A stretch of DNA of 30,351 bases. Origin: an uncultured Mycoplasmatota bacterium (GTDB lineage: Bacteria; Bacillota_I; Bacilli_A; RF39; UBA660). This document shows positions 16,111-23,777 of the stretch, in pieces. The translations under genes were made by a program, and so were the position numbers. The DNA lies in contig USRP01000011.1 in the NCBI GenBank assembly GCA_900557185.1, positions 1 to 30,351 of the forward strand, written 5' to 3'. The notes under the pieces are model-generated. The model did no database searches and was not told the origin of the DNA. It saw only the letters and a list, made by a program, of their open reading frames with translations. The first letter of the stretch is position 1. The number at the start of each line of letters is the position of its first letter.

Positions 16111-17020
16111 CTTCTTTTTCCCATAAATGACATGGGTATATTTTCTCATCAATTAATTTTTGAATCGATTGTTTTACACTTTCTGTATCTTCTTTATATG
16201 TCACACCATACCATCTTGCAGTAGTAGGAATTGCTTTTACTTGAACATATTTCTCATAAATCATATCCATAATGGAATCTGGTAATAAGTATTCACAAGT
16301 TAGAAGATTATCTTGGTTCTTATTGACAAAATCATCAAAGTGTTTTTCTAAATAAACGAATACATCCGGTGTTAGAGCAAACATATTCATAGATACCGGT
16401 GTATCTTCTGTTACTGAAAAAGGTGTTGTTCCATCTAATGGCGAAGCAATAATGGCGTTATTTTTTCGTTCAATAGAACTTTCTATAATCTGTGTTAAAT
16501 AATGGTCTTCAACTTTACAAACACCTCTTTTGACAGATCCATTCTCTGTTAGAGTATTGACTGTATGATATGTAATTACAGCATATTGATGTTCATCTGC
16601 CATTTGATCTATAAAATTAGCGGCTTGGAAATAAGCATCTCGTCCATAGAAATCATCTGCATTAATTGTAACAAATGGTTCATGGATAACATGTCTAGCT
16701 GCTAAAATAGCATGAGATGTACCCAGTGGTTTTGTTCTATCTTCAGGGAATTTTAAATGACTAGGAATATCACTTAATTCTTGAAATGCATATTCTACTG
16801 GAATTTTGTCTTCGACTCTTTTTCCAATAGTACTTTTAAACACTTCATAATTTTCTTTTTTAATGACAAAGACTACTTTTGTAAATCCAGCTTTTAAGGC
16901 ATCATAAATGGAATAATCAATTAGAAACTCTCCATTTGGTCCCATTGGTTCAATTTGTTTTAAGCCACCAAAACGACTGCCCATTCCGGCTGCTAAAATA
17001 AGTAATGTTTTATCTTTCAT
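16103..17020 (-). CDS. Nucleotidyltransferase family protein (sugar-phosphate NTP transferase fold)
   Basis: The 305-residue product (from ATG 17020) has the GT-A nucleotidyltransferase signature near its N-terminus, LAAGMGSRFGGLKQ (about 9-22), and a metal-binding INADDFYG block. This is the family that makes NDP-sugars or CDP-alcohols from NTP and a phosphorylated substrate. The C-terminal half (TTARWYGVTYKEDTES) matches uncharacterised members, so the substrate is not predictable. AGAAGGAG seven bases upstream fixes the start, and the frame's extension to 17071 overlaps the preceding small gene. It is the third gene of the pcrA operon, four bases or less from its neighbour. Confidence 0.85.
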   Translation of the reverse strand: MKDKTLLILAAGMGSRFGGLKQIEPMGPNGEFLIDYSIYDALKAGFTKVVFVIKKENYEVFKSTIGKRVEDKIPVEYAFQELSDIPSHLKFPEDRTKPLGTSHAILAARHVIHEPFVTINADDFYGRDAYFQAANFIDQMADEHQYAVITYHTVNTLTENGSVKRGVCKVEDHYLTQIIESSIERKNNAIIASPLDGTTPFSVTEDTPVSMNMFALTPDVFVYLEKHFDDFVNKNQDNLLTCEYLLPDSIMDMIYEKYVQVKAIPTTARWYGVTYKEDTESVKQSIQKLIDEKIYPCHLWEKEEH

Positions 17021-17021
17021 A

Positions 17022-17186
17022 TTATTTCTCCTTCTGTAATGAGGAATAAGTCCAGAAAAAGACAAGAGCACCTATTCCAATAATAGCAAACCAAACAAGG
17101 GGATTATCTCCATGTTCAGCCATAAAGTTCTTGACTGGTTTCATTAAGTTATTTAAACTTTCTTCAATATTAAATAATGTATACAT
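17022..17186 (-). CDS. Small single-pass membrane protein (54 residues)
   Basis: Between pcrA and the nucleotidyltransferase gene a 54-residue frame starts at ATG 17186 and ends at TAA 17024-17022. Its ribosome binding site AAAGGAGC lies in the last codons of pcrA, and the ATG follows the pcrA stop by two bases. Its last codons in turn carry the AGAAGGAG of the next gene, whose ATG is one base after its stop. The sequence has a short amphipathic N-terminus (FNIEESLNNLMKPVKNFMAE), one hydrophobic segment (about 31-48, LVWFAIIGIGALVFFWTY) and a short KEK tail. No family is recognised. The exact fit into the operon makes it very likely to be translated. Confidence 0.82.
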   Translation of the reverse strand: MYTLFNIEESLNNLMKPVKNFMAEHGDNPLVWFAIIGIGALVFFWTYSSLQKEK

Positions 17187-17188
17187 AT

Positions 17189-19288
17189 TTAAGCTCCTTT
17201 CTTCTTAATACTTTTATGTCCTTTTAATAATTTCTTAATTCCATGGGGATGGGCAAAAGCAATGGTTAAAATGGATTTATCAATTCCTACAACAACGCCT
17301 TCACCAAATTGATCATGAATAATATGATCACCAATTTGATATTCAGCATTCTTATCAATCGTATTTGTCTTTTTTTGGAAGAAACGAAATGCTGATTGTT
17401 TTTCTTCTTGATCTTGTTCTACATATTTAGAATCAATTTCATCGATAAAGCGACTTGGTGGATTTTGACTATCCATTCCATAAATCGTTCTTCTTCTGGC
17501 ATTCACAAGCCATAAACTCTTTTTCGCACGAGTTATCGCTACATAACAAAGTCTTCTTTCTTCTTCTAACTCTTCTGGATTCATAAAAGAGTTATTATGT
17601 GGAAAAATTCCTTCTTCCATACCAATTAAGAAAACATAATCAAACTCTAATCCTTTGGCTGAATGAACTGTCATTAAAGTCACAACTTGATGATTATTTT
17701 TATGTTCTTCCACATCAGCAACCAAACTAATTTCCATTAAGAATTCTTCTAGTGAAACAATGCCATTATTCTCTTCAAAACTCTTGGTAATAGTTTTAAA
17801 TTCCTCTAAGTTTTCTAGACGAATATCTGCTTCCATTGATTTCTCACTAACTAGCTCTTGTTTCATACCTGATTTGACTAATATCTCTTCTACTAATTCT
17901 GTCAGAGATAGATTTTGTTCAGCTAAAATTAAATCTTGAATCATATGTTTAAAAGTTAATTCTTTTCCTGAATCAATAACTTCAAAAATAGATTTTTCTT
18001 CTTCATTGGCTTTTCTCGTTAAATTTTCGATTGTTTTCGCACCAATCCCACGTTTTGGTGAATTGATAATACGGAGTAAACTGACATCATCATGTTGATT
18101 GTAAATCAATCTCATATATGCGATTAAGTCTTTAATTTCTTTGCGATTATAGAAGTAAAAACTACCGACCACTTTATATGGAATATTTTCTCTTAATAAA
18201 ACTTCTTCCATATTTCGTGATTGCGCGTTCGTTCGATATAATACAGCAATATTTTCTGGACTAACATGTTGATCGATTAATTTTAAAATCTCTTTCATGA
18301 CATAATTCGCTTCATCTTTTTCATCTAAAGCACGATGATAACGAATTTTTACGCCTTCTTCATTGTTCGTCCACAAATTTTTATCTTTTCTCTGTTTGTT
18401 ATTTTGAATGACATCATTGGCTGCATTCAATATCGTCTTAGTAGAACGATAATTTTCTTCTAACATAATTACTTTTGGGTTTTTATAATCTTTTTCAAAG
18501 TTTAAAATGTTACGATAATTTGCTCCACGGAACGAATAAATACTTTGATCATTATCACCAACAACACAAATATTGCGGTATTTGGCACTGATCATTTTAA
18601 CTAAAATATATTGTGCTTCGTTCGTATCTTGGTACTCATCAACTAAAATATATTGAAAACGCTCTTGATATGCTTGTAATATTTCAGGATATTTACGGAA
18701 TAATTGAATTGGCATCATCAATAAATCATCAAAATCAACAGAATCATTTTGTTTTAATTTCTGTTCGTATTTCTCATATACTTTGACTACTTTTTCTTCA
18801 AAATCAGTCTGAGCAAATCGTTCATATTCTACTGGTGTTAACAATTCATTTTTTGCCCCACTCATACGATTACGAATTGCTCTAGGATTATATTCTTTAG
18901 GATCTAATCCCATATCTTTCATGATTTTTTTAATTACGGTTAACGTATCATCACTATCTAAAATCGTAAAGTTTTTTGCTAGTCCTAATTTCTCATAATT
19001 CTCTCTTAATATTAATAACCCAAATGAGTGAAATGTCGATATTTGAATCTGATAACCGATTGGTCCTAACATCGTAATAATACGTTCTTTCATCTCTTTG
19101 GCTGCTTTATTGGTAAACGTAATCGCTAAAATATGTTCTGGAGCAATTCCTACTTCTTCCAATAAATAAGCAACTCTCGTTGTTAATACTCTTGTTTTAC
19201 CACTACCTGCTCCTGCTAATACGAGAAGTGGTCCCTCAACCGTTGTAACAGCTTCTCGTTGTTCTTTATTTAATGCATCTAAATTCAT
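17189..19288 (-). CDS. pcrA: ATP-dependent DNA helicase PcrA (UvrD/Rep family)
   Basis: PcrA is a 3'-5' superfamily 1A helicase of Gram-positive bacteria, working in repair, rolling-circle replication and removal of RecA or RNA polymerase. The 699-residue product has the Q-motif (LNKEQREAV), Walker A AGAGSGKT (25-32), motif Ia FTNKAAKEMKERI, Walker B DEYQDTN, motif III GDNDQSIYSFRGA, motif V VHSAKGLEFD and motif VI YVAITRAKK. A C-terminal Tudor-like segment, GDHIIHDQFGEGVV, is typical of PcrA. GAGGTGG precedes ATG 19288. The gene heads an operon with the 54-residue membrane protein and the nucleotidyltransferase. Confidence 0.97.
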   Translation of the reverse strand: MNLDALNKEQREAVTTVEGPLLVLAGAGSGKTRVLTTRVAYLLEEVGIAPEHILAITFTNKAAKEMKERIITMLGPIGYQIQISTFHSFGLLILRENYEKLGLAKNFTILDSDDTLTVIKKIMKDMGLDPKEYNPRAIRNRMSGAKNELLTPVEYERFAQTDFEEKVVKVYEKYEQKLKQNDSVDFDDLLMMPIQLFRKYPEILQAYQERFQYILVDEYQDTNEAQYILVKMISAKYRNICVVGDNDQSIYSFRGANYRNILNFEKDYKNPKVIMLEENYRSTKTILNAANDVIQNNKQRKDKNLWTNNEEGVKIRYHRALDEKDEANYVMKEILKLIDQHVSPENIAVLYRTNAQSRNMEEVLLRENIPYKVVGSFYFYNRKEIKDLIAYMRLIYNQHDDVSLLRIINSPKRGIGAKTIENLTRKANEEEKSIFEVIDSGKELTFKHMIQDLILAEQNLSLTELVEEILVKSGMKQELVSEKSMEADIRLENLEEFKTITKSFEENNGIVSLEEFLMEISLVADVEEHKNNHQVVTLMTVHSAKGLEFDYVFLIGMEEGIFPHNNSFMNPEELEEERRLCYVAITRAKKSLWLVNARRRTIYGMDSQNPPSRFIDEIDSKYVEQDQEEKQSAFRFFQKKTNTIDKNAEYQIGDHIIHDQFGEGVVVGIDKSILTIAFAHPHGIKKLLKGHKSIKKKGA

Positions 19289-19314
19289 ATACCACCTCTA
19301 CTATCACTAAAATC

Positions 19315-19343
19315 ATCATACCATATTTTTAGTCATTTGATAA
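19315..19343 (-). promoter_or_regulatory. Promoter of the pcrA operon
   Basis: On the minus strand TTATCA (19343-19338), a 17-bp spacer and TATGAT (19320-19315) lie about 30 bases before the pcrA start. Confidence 0.6.
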
Positions 19344-19358
19344 GTCTAGAACAGATAT

Positions 19359-19724
19359 TTAATACTTTTCGCGATATTTCTTTTGAATCTCTTCTTCTGA
19401 ATATCCGTTGATATAATCTAATGTATCTTCAAAATCTTGTCTAGCCATTTCATGCCACTTTACTAACTTTTGAATTTGTAAAAATAATTTCTCACGATTA
19501 TTTTTTAAGTCTTTCTCTAAACGATTTTCTCTTTGTTTTGGACATTGATCATGCTCCAACAATTGTAATACTTTTAATTGAAACAAACAAACTACTATCA
19601 TAAATACAACAGTTCCTATAACAAATAAAAGATTCGTTTCATGGTATAACCACTTTAAAAAATATAATCCTCCAGATATGATGAGAATGATTGCTACAAC
19701 AGATAGTACTTTACTTTGTTTCAT
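19359..19724 (-). CDS. Small membrane protein with C-terminal helical tail, unknown function
   Basis: The 121-residue product (from ATG 19724) has two membrane segments (about 6-26 and 31-53), then a charged, probably helical or coiled-coil tail (LEHDQCPKQRENRLEKDL, then KLFLQIQKLVKWHEMARQD). I do not recognise a family. AGGAGG eight bases upstream supports ATG 19724, and the GTG at 19733 lies within the Shine-Dalgarno region. A -10-like TATGAT occurs about 18 bases before it, downstream of the preceding gene's terminator. No terminator is visible after it before the pcrA promoter. Confidence 0.7.
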   Translation of the reverse strand: MKQSKVLSVVAIILIISGGLYFLKWLYHETNLLFVIGTVVFMIVVCLFQLKVLQLLEHDQCPKQRENRLEKDLKNNREKLFLQIQKLVKWHEMARQDFEDTLDYINGYSEEEIQKKYREKY

Positions 19725-19774
19725 TCTATTCACCTCCTAGACATCATAACAGAATATATGAAAAATAACCGTCG

Positions 19775-19800
19775 AAAAAAAGAAGAGAGATCTCTTCTTT
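19775..19800 (-). terminator. Terminator after the pyruvyl-transferase-like gene
   Basis: On the minus strand AAAGAAGAGA / TCTCTTCTTT forms a strong hairpin with a T-run on its 3' side (antisense of 19775-19781). A first, weaker hairpin (TTAGATA / TATCTAA, 19829-19809) precedes it, so two stem-loops follow the stop codon in tandem. Confidence 0.8.
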
Positions 19801-19829
19801 CAGCCATGTTAGATAGAAAGGGTATCTAA

Positions 19830-21014
19830 TTAACCCCCTCGAGGTAACTTTTTGCTAACCTTTTTCTTTCTATAATTGTAATATTTTTTATACATACGGA
19901 ACGTTCTTTGATAATTTAACTCATTAATTTCTTGTTCAAACGGATATAGACGAGCGATTTCTTTATCCATTGAAACAATTGTATCATATAATTCTTTTTC
20001 TCTATCTTGAGCTTGTTTTTTCGTCTCTGCTAACTCATCTTGTAATATTTTGATTTGATCTGTAAATAATTTTGTCGTGTGTTGCTCTCTTTTTACAAAG
20101 TCATGATATGTTTTTACATCTGGTAATTTTTTAATATCTAACTTTAAAGTTTCTGATTCTTTTATAAAATTACTTACTGTTTCTTTTAGAGATTTTCGAA
20201 TCTTTTTATAATAAGTTGGATTTTTTAACTTTAATAATTCTTCACGAGAAAGTTCCATAAATTCTCCTTCAGAATAATAAGTGACATAGTCTTTAAAAGT
20301 AGATAAACGATCTGCATTATAATCATAATAAATAAGTGCAACTGGTGTTTCTAGTGCTAAAGCAGGAAGAGCACAGTGTAAGCGATCGGTAATAATTAAC
20401 TTCGCATTCTGATAAATCGTTAAATACTCTTTAACACGATCCATTCTCTCTTCTAAAGACATAGAAGCACTCTCTTCTGGTTTTAACCAATGACTCATAA
20501 TTTTAATTTCATATTCAGGAAATAAAGTATGTATTTTTTCTACAATTCCCTCTTTCATATCAATGACACAGATATAGTTACCTACTTTTTTCTTACCAAT
20601 TTGATCTAATGTTAACGTCATACATCCAGAGAAATAAGTATCATATCCTTTTTCTTTTAACATAGACTCTGTCACTAAATCACGACATCCAATTTTACCA
20701 TATGGTTTTAAAAAATCTTTTGTATATCCATCTAAAAATTCATATCCTCTTTTTGTAATTAAATCATTTTCTGTAAAATGCATAGAAATTAATAATGGAT
20801 GAATATATGGAGTAAAAGGAAAATGTGTCTTCTTATGTAAATACCAACCATTCATAATGGTAGCAACATATTCTTTTTTATCAGGGACAAATTCATCTAA
20901 TGCTTCACGATCAATGACATAATCTACACGTGGTAGAAACTGCATCGCTGCGTATGATTGAATGTCATCCCCTAAATTATCTGTCTTTTTATATAAAATT
21001 AATCCATATTTCAC
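19830..21014 (-). CDS. Polysaccharide pyruvyl transferase family protein
   Basis: This family (CsaB, EpsO and WcaK relatives) transfers pyruvate ketals to cell-surface glycans, or has an inactive GT-B-like fold. The 394-residue product begins with YGLILYKKTDNLGDDIQSYAA, the typical N-terminal block. It contains the family's C-terminal site around ITDRLHCALPALALETPVALIYYD (about 210-233), with the conserved D-RLH. The last 80 residues or so (about 310-375) are a coiled coil (EQHTTKLFTDQIKILQDEL onward), followed by a basic tail. The start is GTG at 21014, because no in-frame ATG fits the family's N-terminus. No glycan biosynthesis genes are adjacent, so its substrate is unknown. Confidence 0.85.
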   Translation of the reverse strand: MKYGLILYKKTDNLGDDIQSYAAMQFLPRVDYVIDREALDEFVPDKKEYVATIMNGWYLHKKTHFPFTPYIHPLLISMHFTENDLITKRGYEFLDGYTKDFLKPYGKIGCRDLVTESMLKEKGYDTYFSGCMTLTLDQIGKKKVGNYICVIDMKEGIVEKIHTLFPEYEIKIMSHWLKPEESASMSLEERMDRVKEYLTIYQNAKLIITDRLHCALPALALETPVALIYYDYNADRLSTFKDYVTYYSEGEFMELSREELLKLKNPTYYKKIRKSLKETVSNFIKESETLKLDIKKLPDVKTYHDFVKREQHTTKLFTDQIKILQDELAETKKQAQDREKELYDTIVSMDKEIARLYPFEQEINELNYQRTFRMYKKYYNYRKKKVSKKLPRGG

Positions 21015-21036
21015 AGTATCCCAACTTTCTTTTTTT

Positions 21037-21065
21037 ATTATATCATAACCCGTCTATTTCTCAAA
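21037..21065 (-). promoter_or_regulatory. Promoter of the pyruvyl-transferase-like gene
   Basis: On the minus strand TTTGAG (21065-21060), a 17-bp spacer and TATAAT (21042-21037) precede the GTG start by 22 bases. Confidence 0.6.
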
Positions 21066-21106
21066 GAGTATGGGTAATTTATCTATACTAGTTACCTCCT
21101 TTAGAA

Positions 21107-21112
21107 TATACT
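21107..21112 (+). promoter_or_regulatory. -10 box of the ABC importer operon
   Basis: TATACT lies 24 bases before the TTG start at 21136, with no good -35. The interrupted inverted repeat GGTAA (21073-21077) / TTACC (21092-21096) lies over the expected -35 region and could be an operator. The leader is too short for a riboswitch, and no TPP-box sequences are present. Confidence 0.4.
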
Positions 21113-21135
21113 ATCATTGAAAGAGAGGGATTAGA

Positions 21136-22128
21136 TTGAAAAAAGTTTGGATTTCACTGATTGGATTAATCATTATTATCGTCTTATCAGTGATTTATTT
21201 TTATGTAAACAAACCAAAATCAGATTTAAAGAAAGTTAAGGTAGCAGAAGTTACACACAGTATTTTCTATGCTCCACAATATGTAGCCAAACAACTAGGA
21301 TATTTTGAAGATGAAGGATTAAATGTTGAATTTATATTAACCCCTGGAGCAGATAAAGTAACTGCCAGTGTTCTATCGAATAATGTTCAAATTGGATTTG
21401 CTGGTAGTGAATCTACCATTTATGTTTATAACCAAGGAGAAAAAGACTACTTAGTAAATTTTGCTGGACTTACGAAAAGAGATGGTAGCTTCATTGTAGC
21501 ACGAGAAGATATCAAAGATTTTAAATTGGAAGATATGATTGGGAAAACTGTCATTGGTGGTCGTAAAGGTGGTATGCCAGAAATGACATTCGAATGGGCA
21601 TTAACAGAACAAGGAATTGATCCTAAAAAAGATGTTAATATTGATACCAGTGTAGAATTTGCGGCAATGAGTGGTTCTTTTATAGGTGGTAATGGGGACT
21701 TTGTTAATTTATTTGAACCAAATGCTTTACAATTAGAAAAAGAAGGTTATGGTTATGTTGTAGCTTCACTAGGAGAATTAGGTGGTGTTGTTCCATATAC
21801 TGCTTATCATGCAAGAAAAAGTTATATAGAAAATAATAAAGATGTCATTCAAGGCTTTTCAAACGCAATTCAAAAAGGAATTGATTATGTCAAAAACCAT
21901 ACTGATGAAGAAGTAGCAAAAGTCATCTTAGATGAATTTCCAGATACTTCTTTAGAAGACGTTACGAAAATTGTAAAACGTTATCGTAATATTGATTCAT
22001 GGTTTGATACAACTTATATTGAAAAAGAAAACTTTGAACATATACAAGAAATTATGAAAAATGCAGGTGAATTAGAAAAAAGTGCTCCTTATGAGAAATT
22101 AGTAACCACTGAATTTGCGAAAAAATGA
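21136..22128 (+). CDS. ABC transporter substrate-binding protein, NMT1/SsuA-like
   Basis: The 330-residue product is a periplasmic-binding-type protein of the NMT1/THI5-like family: VAEVTHSIFYAPQYVAKQLG, then YFEDEGLNVEF, then NVQIGFAGSESTIY, then a VIGGRKGGMPE loop. Relatives bind nitrate, taurine, sulfonates or thiamine pyrimidine precursors, and the ligand here is not decidable. The N-terminus (1-24) is one hydrophobic segment, with no lipobox cysteine and no clear signal peptidase site, so it is probably anchored by an uncleaved signal. The start is TTG at 21136, supported by AGAGAGGGA upstream and by the family's N-terminus. Its stop overlaps the ATPase start (ATGA). Confidence 0.9.
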   Translation: MKKVWISLIGLIIIIVLSVIYFYVNKPKSDLKKVKVAEVTHSIFYAPQYVAKQLGYFEDEGLNVEFILTPGADKVTASVLSNNVQIGFAGSESTIYVYNQGEKDYLVNFAGLTKRDGSFIVAREDIKDFKLEDMIGKTVIGGRKGGMPEMTFEWALTEQGIDPKKDVNIDTSVEFAAMSGSFIGGNGDFVNLFEPNALQLEKEGYGYVVASLGELGGVVPYTAYHARKSYIENNKDVIQGFSNAIQKGIDYVKNHTDEEVAKVILDEFPDTSLEDVTKIVKRYRNIDSWFDTTYIEKENFEHIQEIMKNAGELEKSAPYEKLVTTEFAKK

Positions 22129-22871
22129 AACCGATTTTACGTGTCAATCAATTAAAAAAAACTTATCATACCAAGCAAGGAGAAACACCTGCCATTGATG
22201 AAGTTTCTTTTTCCTTAGAACCGGGAGAATTCATCGCCATTGTAGGTCCTAGTGGCTGTGGTAAATCAACGATTCTATCTGTTCTTTGTAATTTACTAGA
22301 AAAATCAGGAGGAACGATTGAAACGAATCAAGATACTTCTTTTGGATATATGTTACAACAAGATTGTCTATTTCCTTGGAGAACAATTTTAGATAATTGT
22401 TTACTAGGGTTAGAAATTACAAAACAAAATACAAAGGAGAATCAAGAACATGTATTAAAATTATTAAAGACATATGGATTAGAAGAATTTATTCATAGTT
22501 ATCCAGCCAATTTATCAGGTGGTATGAGACAACGTGTTGCTTTGATTAGAACTTTAGCAACTAAACCAGATATCTTACTTTTAGATGAGCCATTTTCGGC
22601 TTTAGACTATCAGTCGAGATTAGCTGTATCAGATGATGTATATCGGATCATTAAAAGAGAAAAGAAAAGTGCGATTATGGTAACACATGATTTAGCAGAA
22701 GCGATTAGTATGGCTGATCGTATTATTGTGTTGACAGAAAGACCATGCCAAATAAAAAATATTCATTCCATTCATTTTGAACATCGTAGTACTCCGATTG
22801 AAAATAGAAAGTGTAAAGAGTTTTCTAAGTACTATGATCAAATATGGAAGGAGATTGATTTCCATGTATAG
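22125..22871 (+). CDS. ABC transporter ATP-binding protein, NitT/TauT family
   Basis: The 248-residue ATPase energises import for the adjacent binding protein and permease. The motifs are complete: Walker A GPSGCGKST (41-49), Q-loop LQQDCLFPW (Q79), signature LSGGMRQR (130-137), Walker B LLLDEPFSALD (151-161) and H-loop VTHDLAEA (H188). LFPWRT after the Q-loop is typical of the SsuB/TauB/ThiZ group. It overlaps the binding-protein gene by four bases and the permease gene by eight. Confidence 0.94.
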   Translation: MKPILRVNQLKKTYHTKQGETPAIDEVSFSLEPGEFIAIVGPSGCGKSTILSVLCNLLEKSGGTIETNQDTSFGYMLQQDCLFPWRTILDNCLLGLEITKQNTKENQEHVLKLLKTYGLEEFIHSYPANLSGGMRQRVALIRTLATKPDILLLDEPFSALDYQSRLAVSDDVYRIIKREKKSAIMVTHDLAEAISMADRIIVLTERPCQIKNIHSIHFEHRSTPIENRKCKEFSKYYDQIWKEIDFHV

Positions 22872-23655
22872 TCAAGAACATCTTGTGTTTTTAAAGAAAT
22901 TAAAAAGACAAAACAGACATATTAAAATAACACAACTACTCATTCTCCTTTTATTTCTCATTATTTGGCAGTTAGCAGCGGATTTCGGACTTATTAATAC
23001 ATTTATCTCATCCAGTCCCAAAAACGTCTTAGAAACGATTTATGGGCTTATGAAAAGTGGTGATCTTTGGTATCATATCTGGGTAACTACTTATGAGACA
23101 ATCATCAGTTTTTCTCTTGGTACCTTTCTCGGATTCTTAATTGCTACCATATTATGGTGGTGGCCATTTCTCGCCAAAGTATTAGATCCATATCTTACTA
23201 TCTTAAATAGTCTTCCTAAAGTCGCACTTGGTCCTATCATCATCATATGGGCTGGTGCTGGAAAAGGATCTATTATATTAATGGCTTTATTTATATCTGT
23301 CATCATCACAATTATCAACGTATATCAAAGCTTTGTCGAAACAGATACTCATAAAATTAAACTACTGCAATCTTGGAAAGCAACCAAATGGCAAATCTAT
23401 TATAAATTAATTATGCCAAATAGTATCCAAACAATAATAAATGCCTTAAAAATTAATATTAGTATGTCTTTAATCGGAGTAATCATGGGAGAATTTTTAG
23501 TATCGAAAGAAGGAATCGGATATTTAATTATGTATGGTTCCCAAGTATTTAACTTAGATCTCGTTATGTCTGGTGTAATCATTTTAGGAATTGTCGCAAC
23601 GATTATGTATTATATAGTGAATTTTATAGAAAAACGTTGTATAAAAAATAAATAG
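22864..23655 (+). CDS. ABC transporter permease, NitT/TauT family
   Basis: The 263-residue product (from ATG 22864) is a BPD_transp_1-type permease with about six membrane segments, starting at about 23-41 (LLILLLFLIIWQLAADF). The coupling-helix (EAA-type) region reads SWKATKWQIYYKLIMPNSI, followed by MGEFLVSKEGIGYLI, as in SsuC/TauC/ThiX. AAGGAG precedes the ATG and lies in the 3' end of the ATPase gene. The longer frame starting at 22777 lies within that ATPase gene and is not supported. The gene ends the operon. Confidence 0.92.
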   Translation: MYSQEHLVFLKKLKRQNRHIKITQLLILLLFLIIWQLAADFGLINTFISSSPKNVLETIYGLMKSGDLWYHIWVTTYETIISFSLGTFLGFLIATILWWWPFLAKVLDPYLTILNSLPKVALGPIIIIWAGAGKGSIILMALFISVIITIINVYQSFVETDTHKIKLLQSWKATKWQIYYKLIMPNSIQTIINALKINISMSLIGVIMGEFLVSKEGIGYLIMYGSQVFNLDLVMSGVIILGIVATIMYYIVNFIEKRCIKNK

Positions 23656-23697
23656 AAAATATACAAGATTTTATCACATTTCTTGTATATTTTTTTA
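23656..23697 (+). terminator. Terminator of the ABC importer operon
   Basis: A 13-bp stem AAAATATACAAGA / TCTTGTATATTTT with a 12-base loop is followed by a T-run. Confidence 0.85.
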
Positions 23698-23717
23698 TTT
23701 ATTTCATAAACATGAAA

Positions 23718-23751
23718 TTGACAGGGAATATAAAATAGGTTACATTATAAT
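23718..23751 (+). promoter_or_regulatory. Promoter of the zinc-ribbon gene pair, with adjoining palindrome
   Basis: A consensus TTGACA (23718-23723) is followed at 17 bp by TACATT (23741-23746), which overlaps a perfect TATAAT (23746-23751, 22 bp from the -35). A palindrome TTTCAT-AAAC-ATGAAA (23702-23717) abuts the -35 box and could bind a regulator. Confidence 0.6.
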
Positions 23752-23777
23752 TAGGAGTGCAAAGGAGGATGATATAA

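Noticed and set aside
21060..21135. A TPP or other riboswitch before the NMT1/SsuA-like importer
   Set aside because: The predicted transcript leader is about 16 bases long, and the conserved TPP-box sequences are not present. The region holds only a short inverted repeat.
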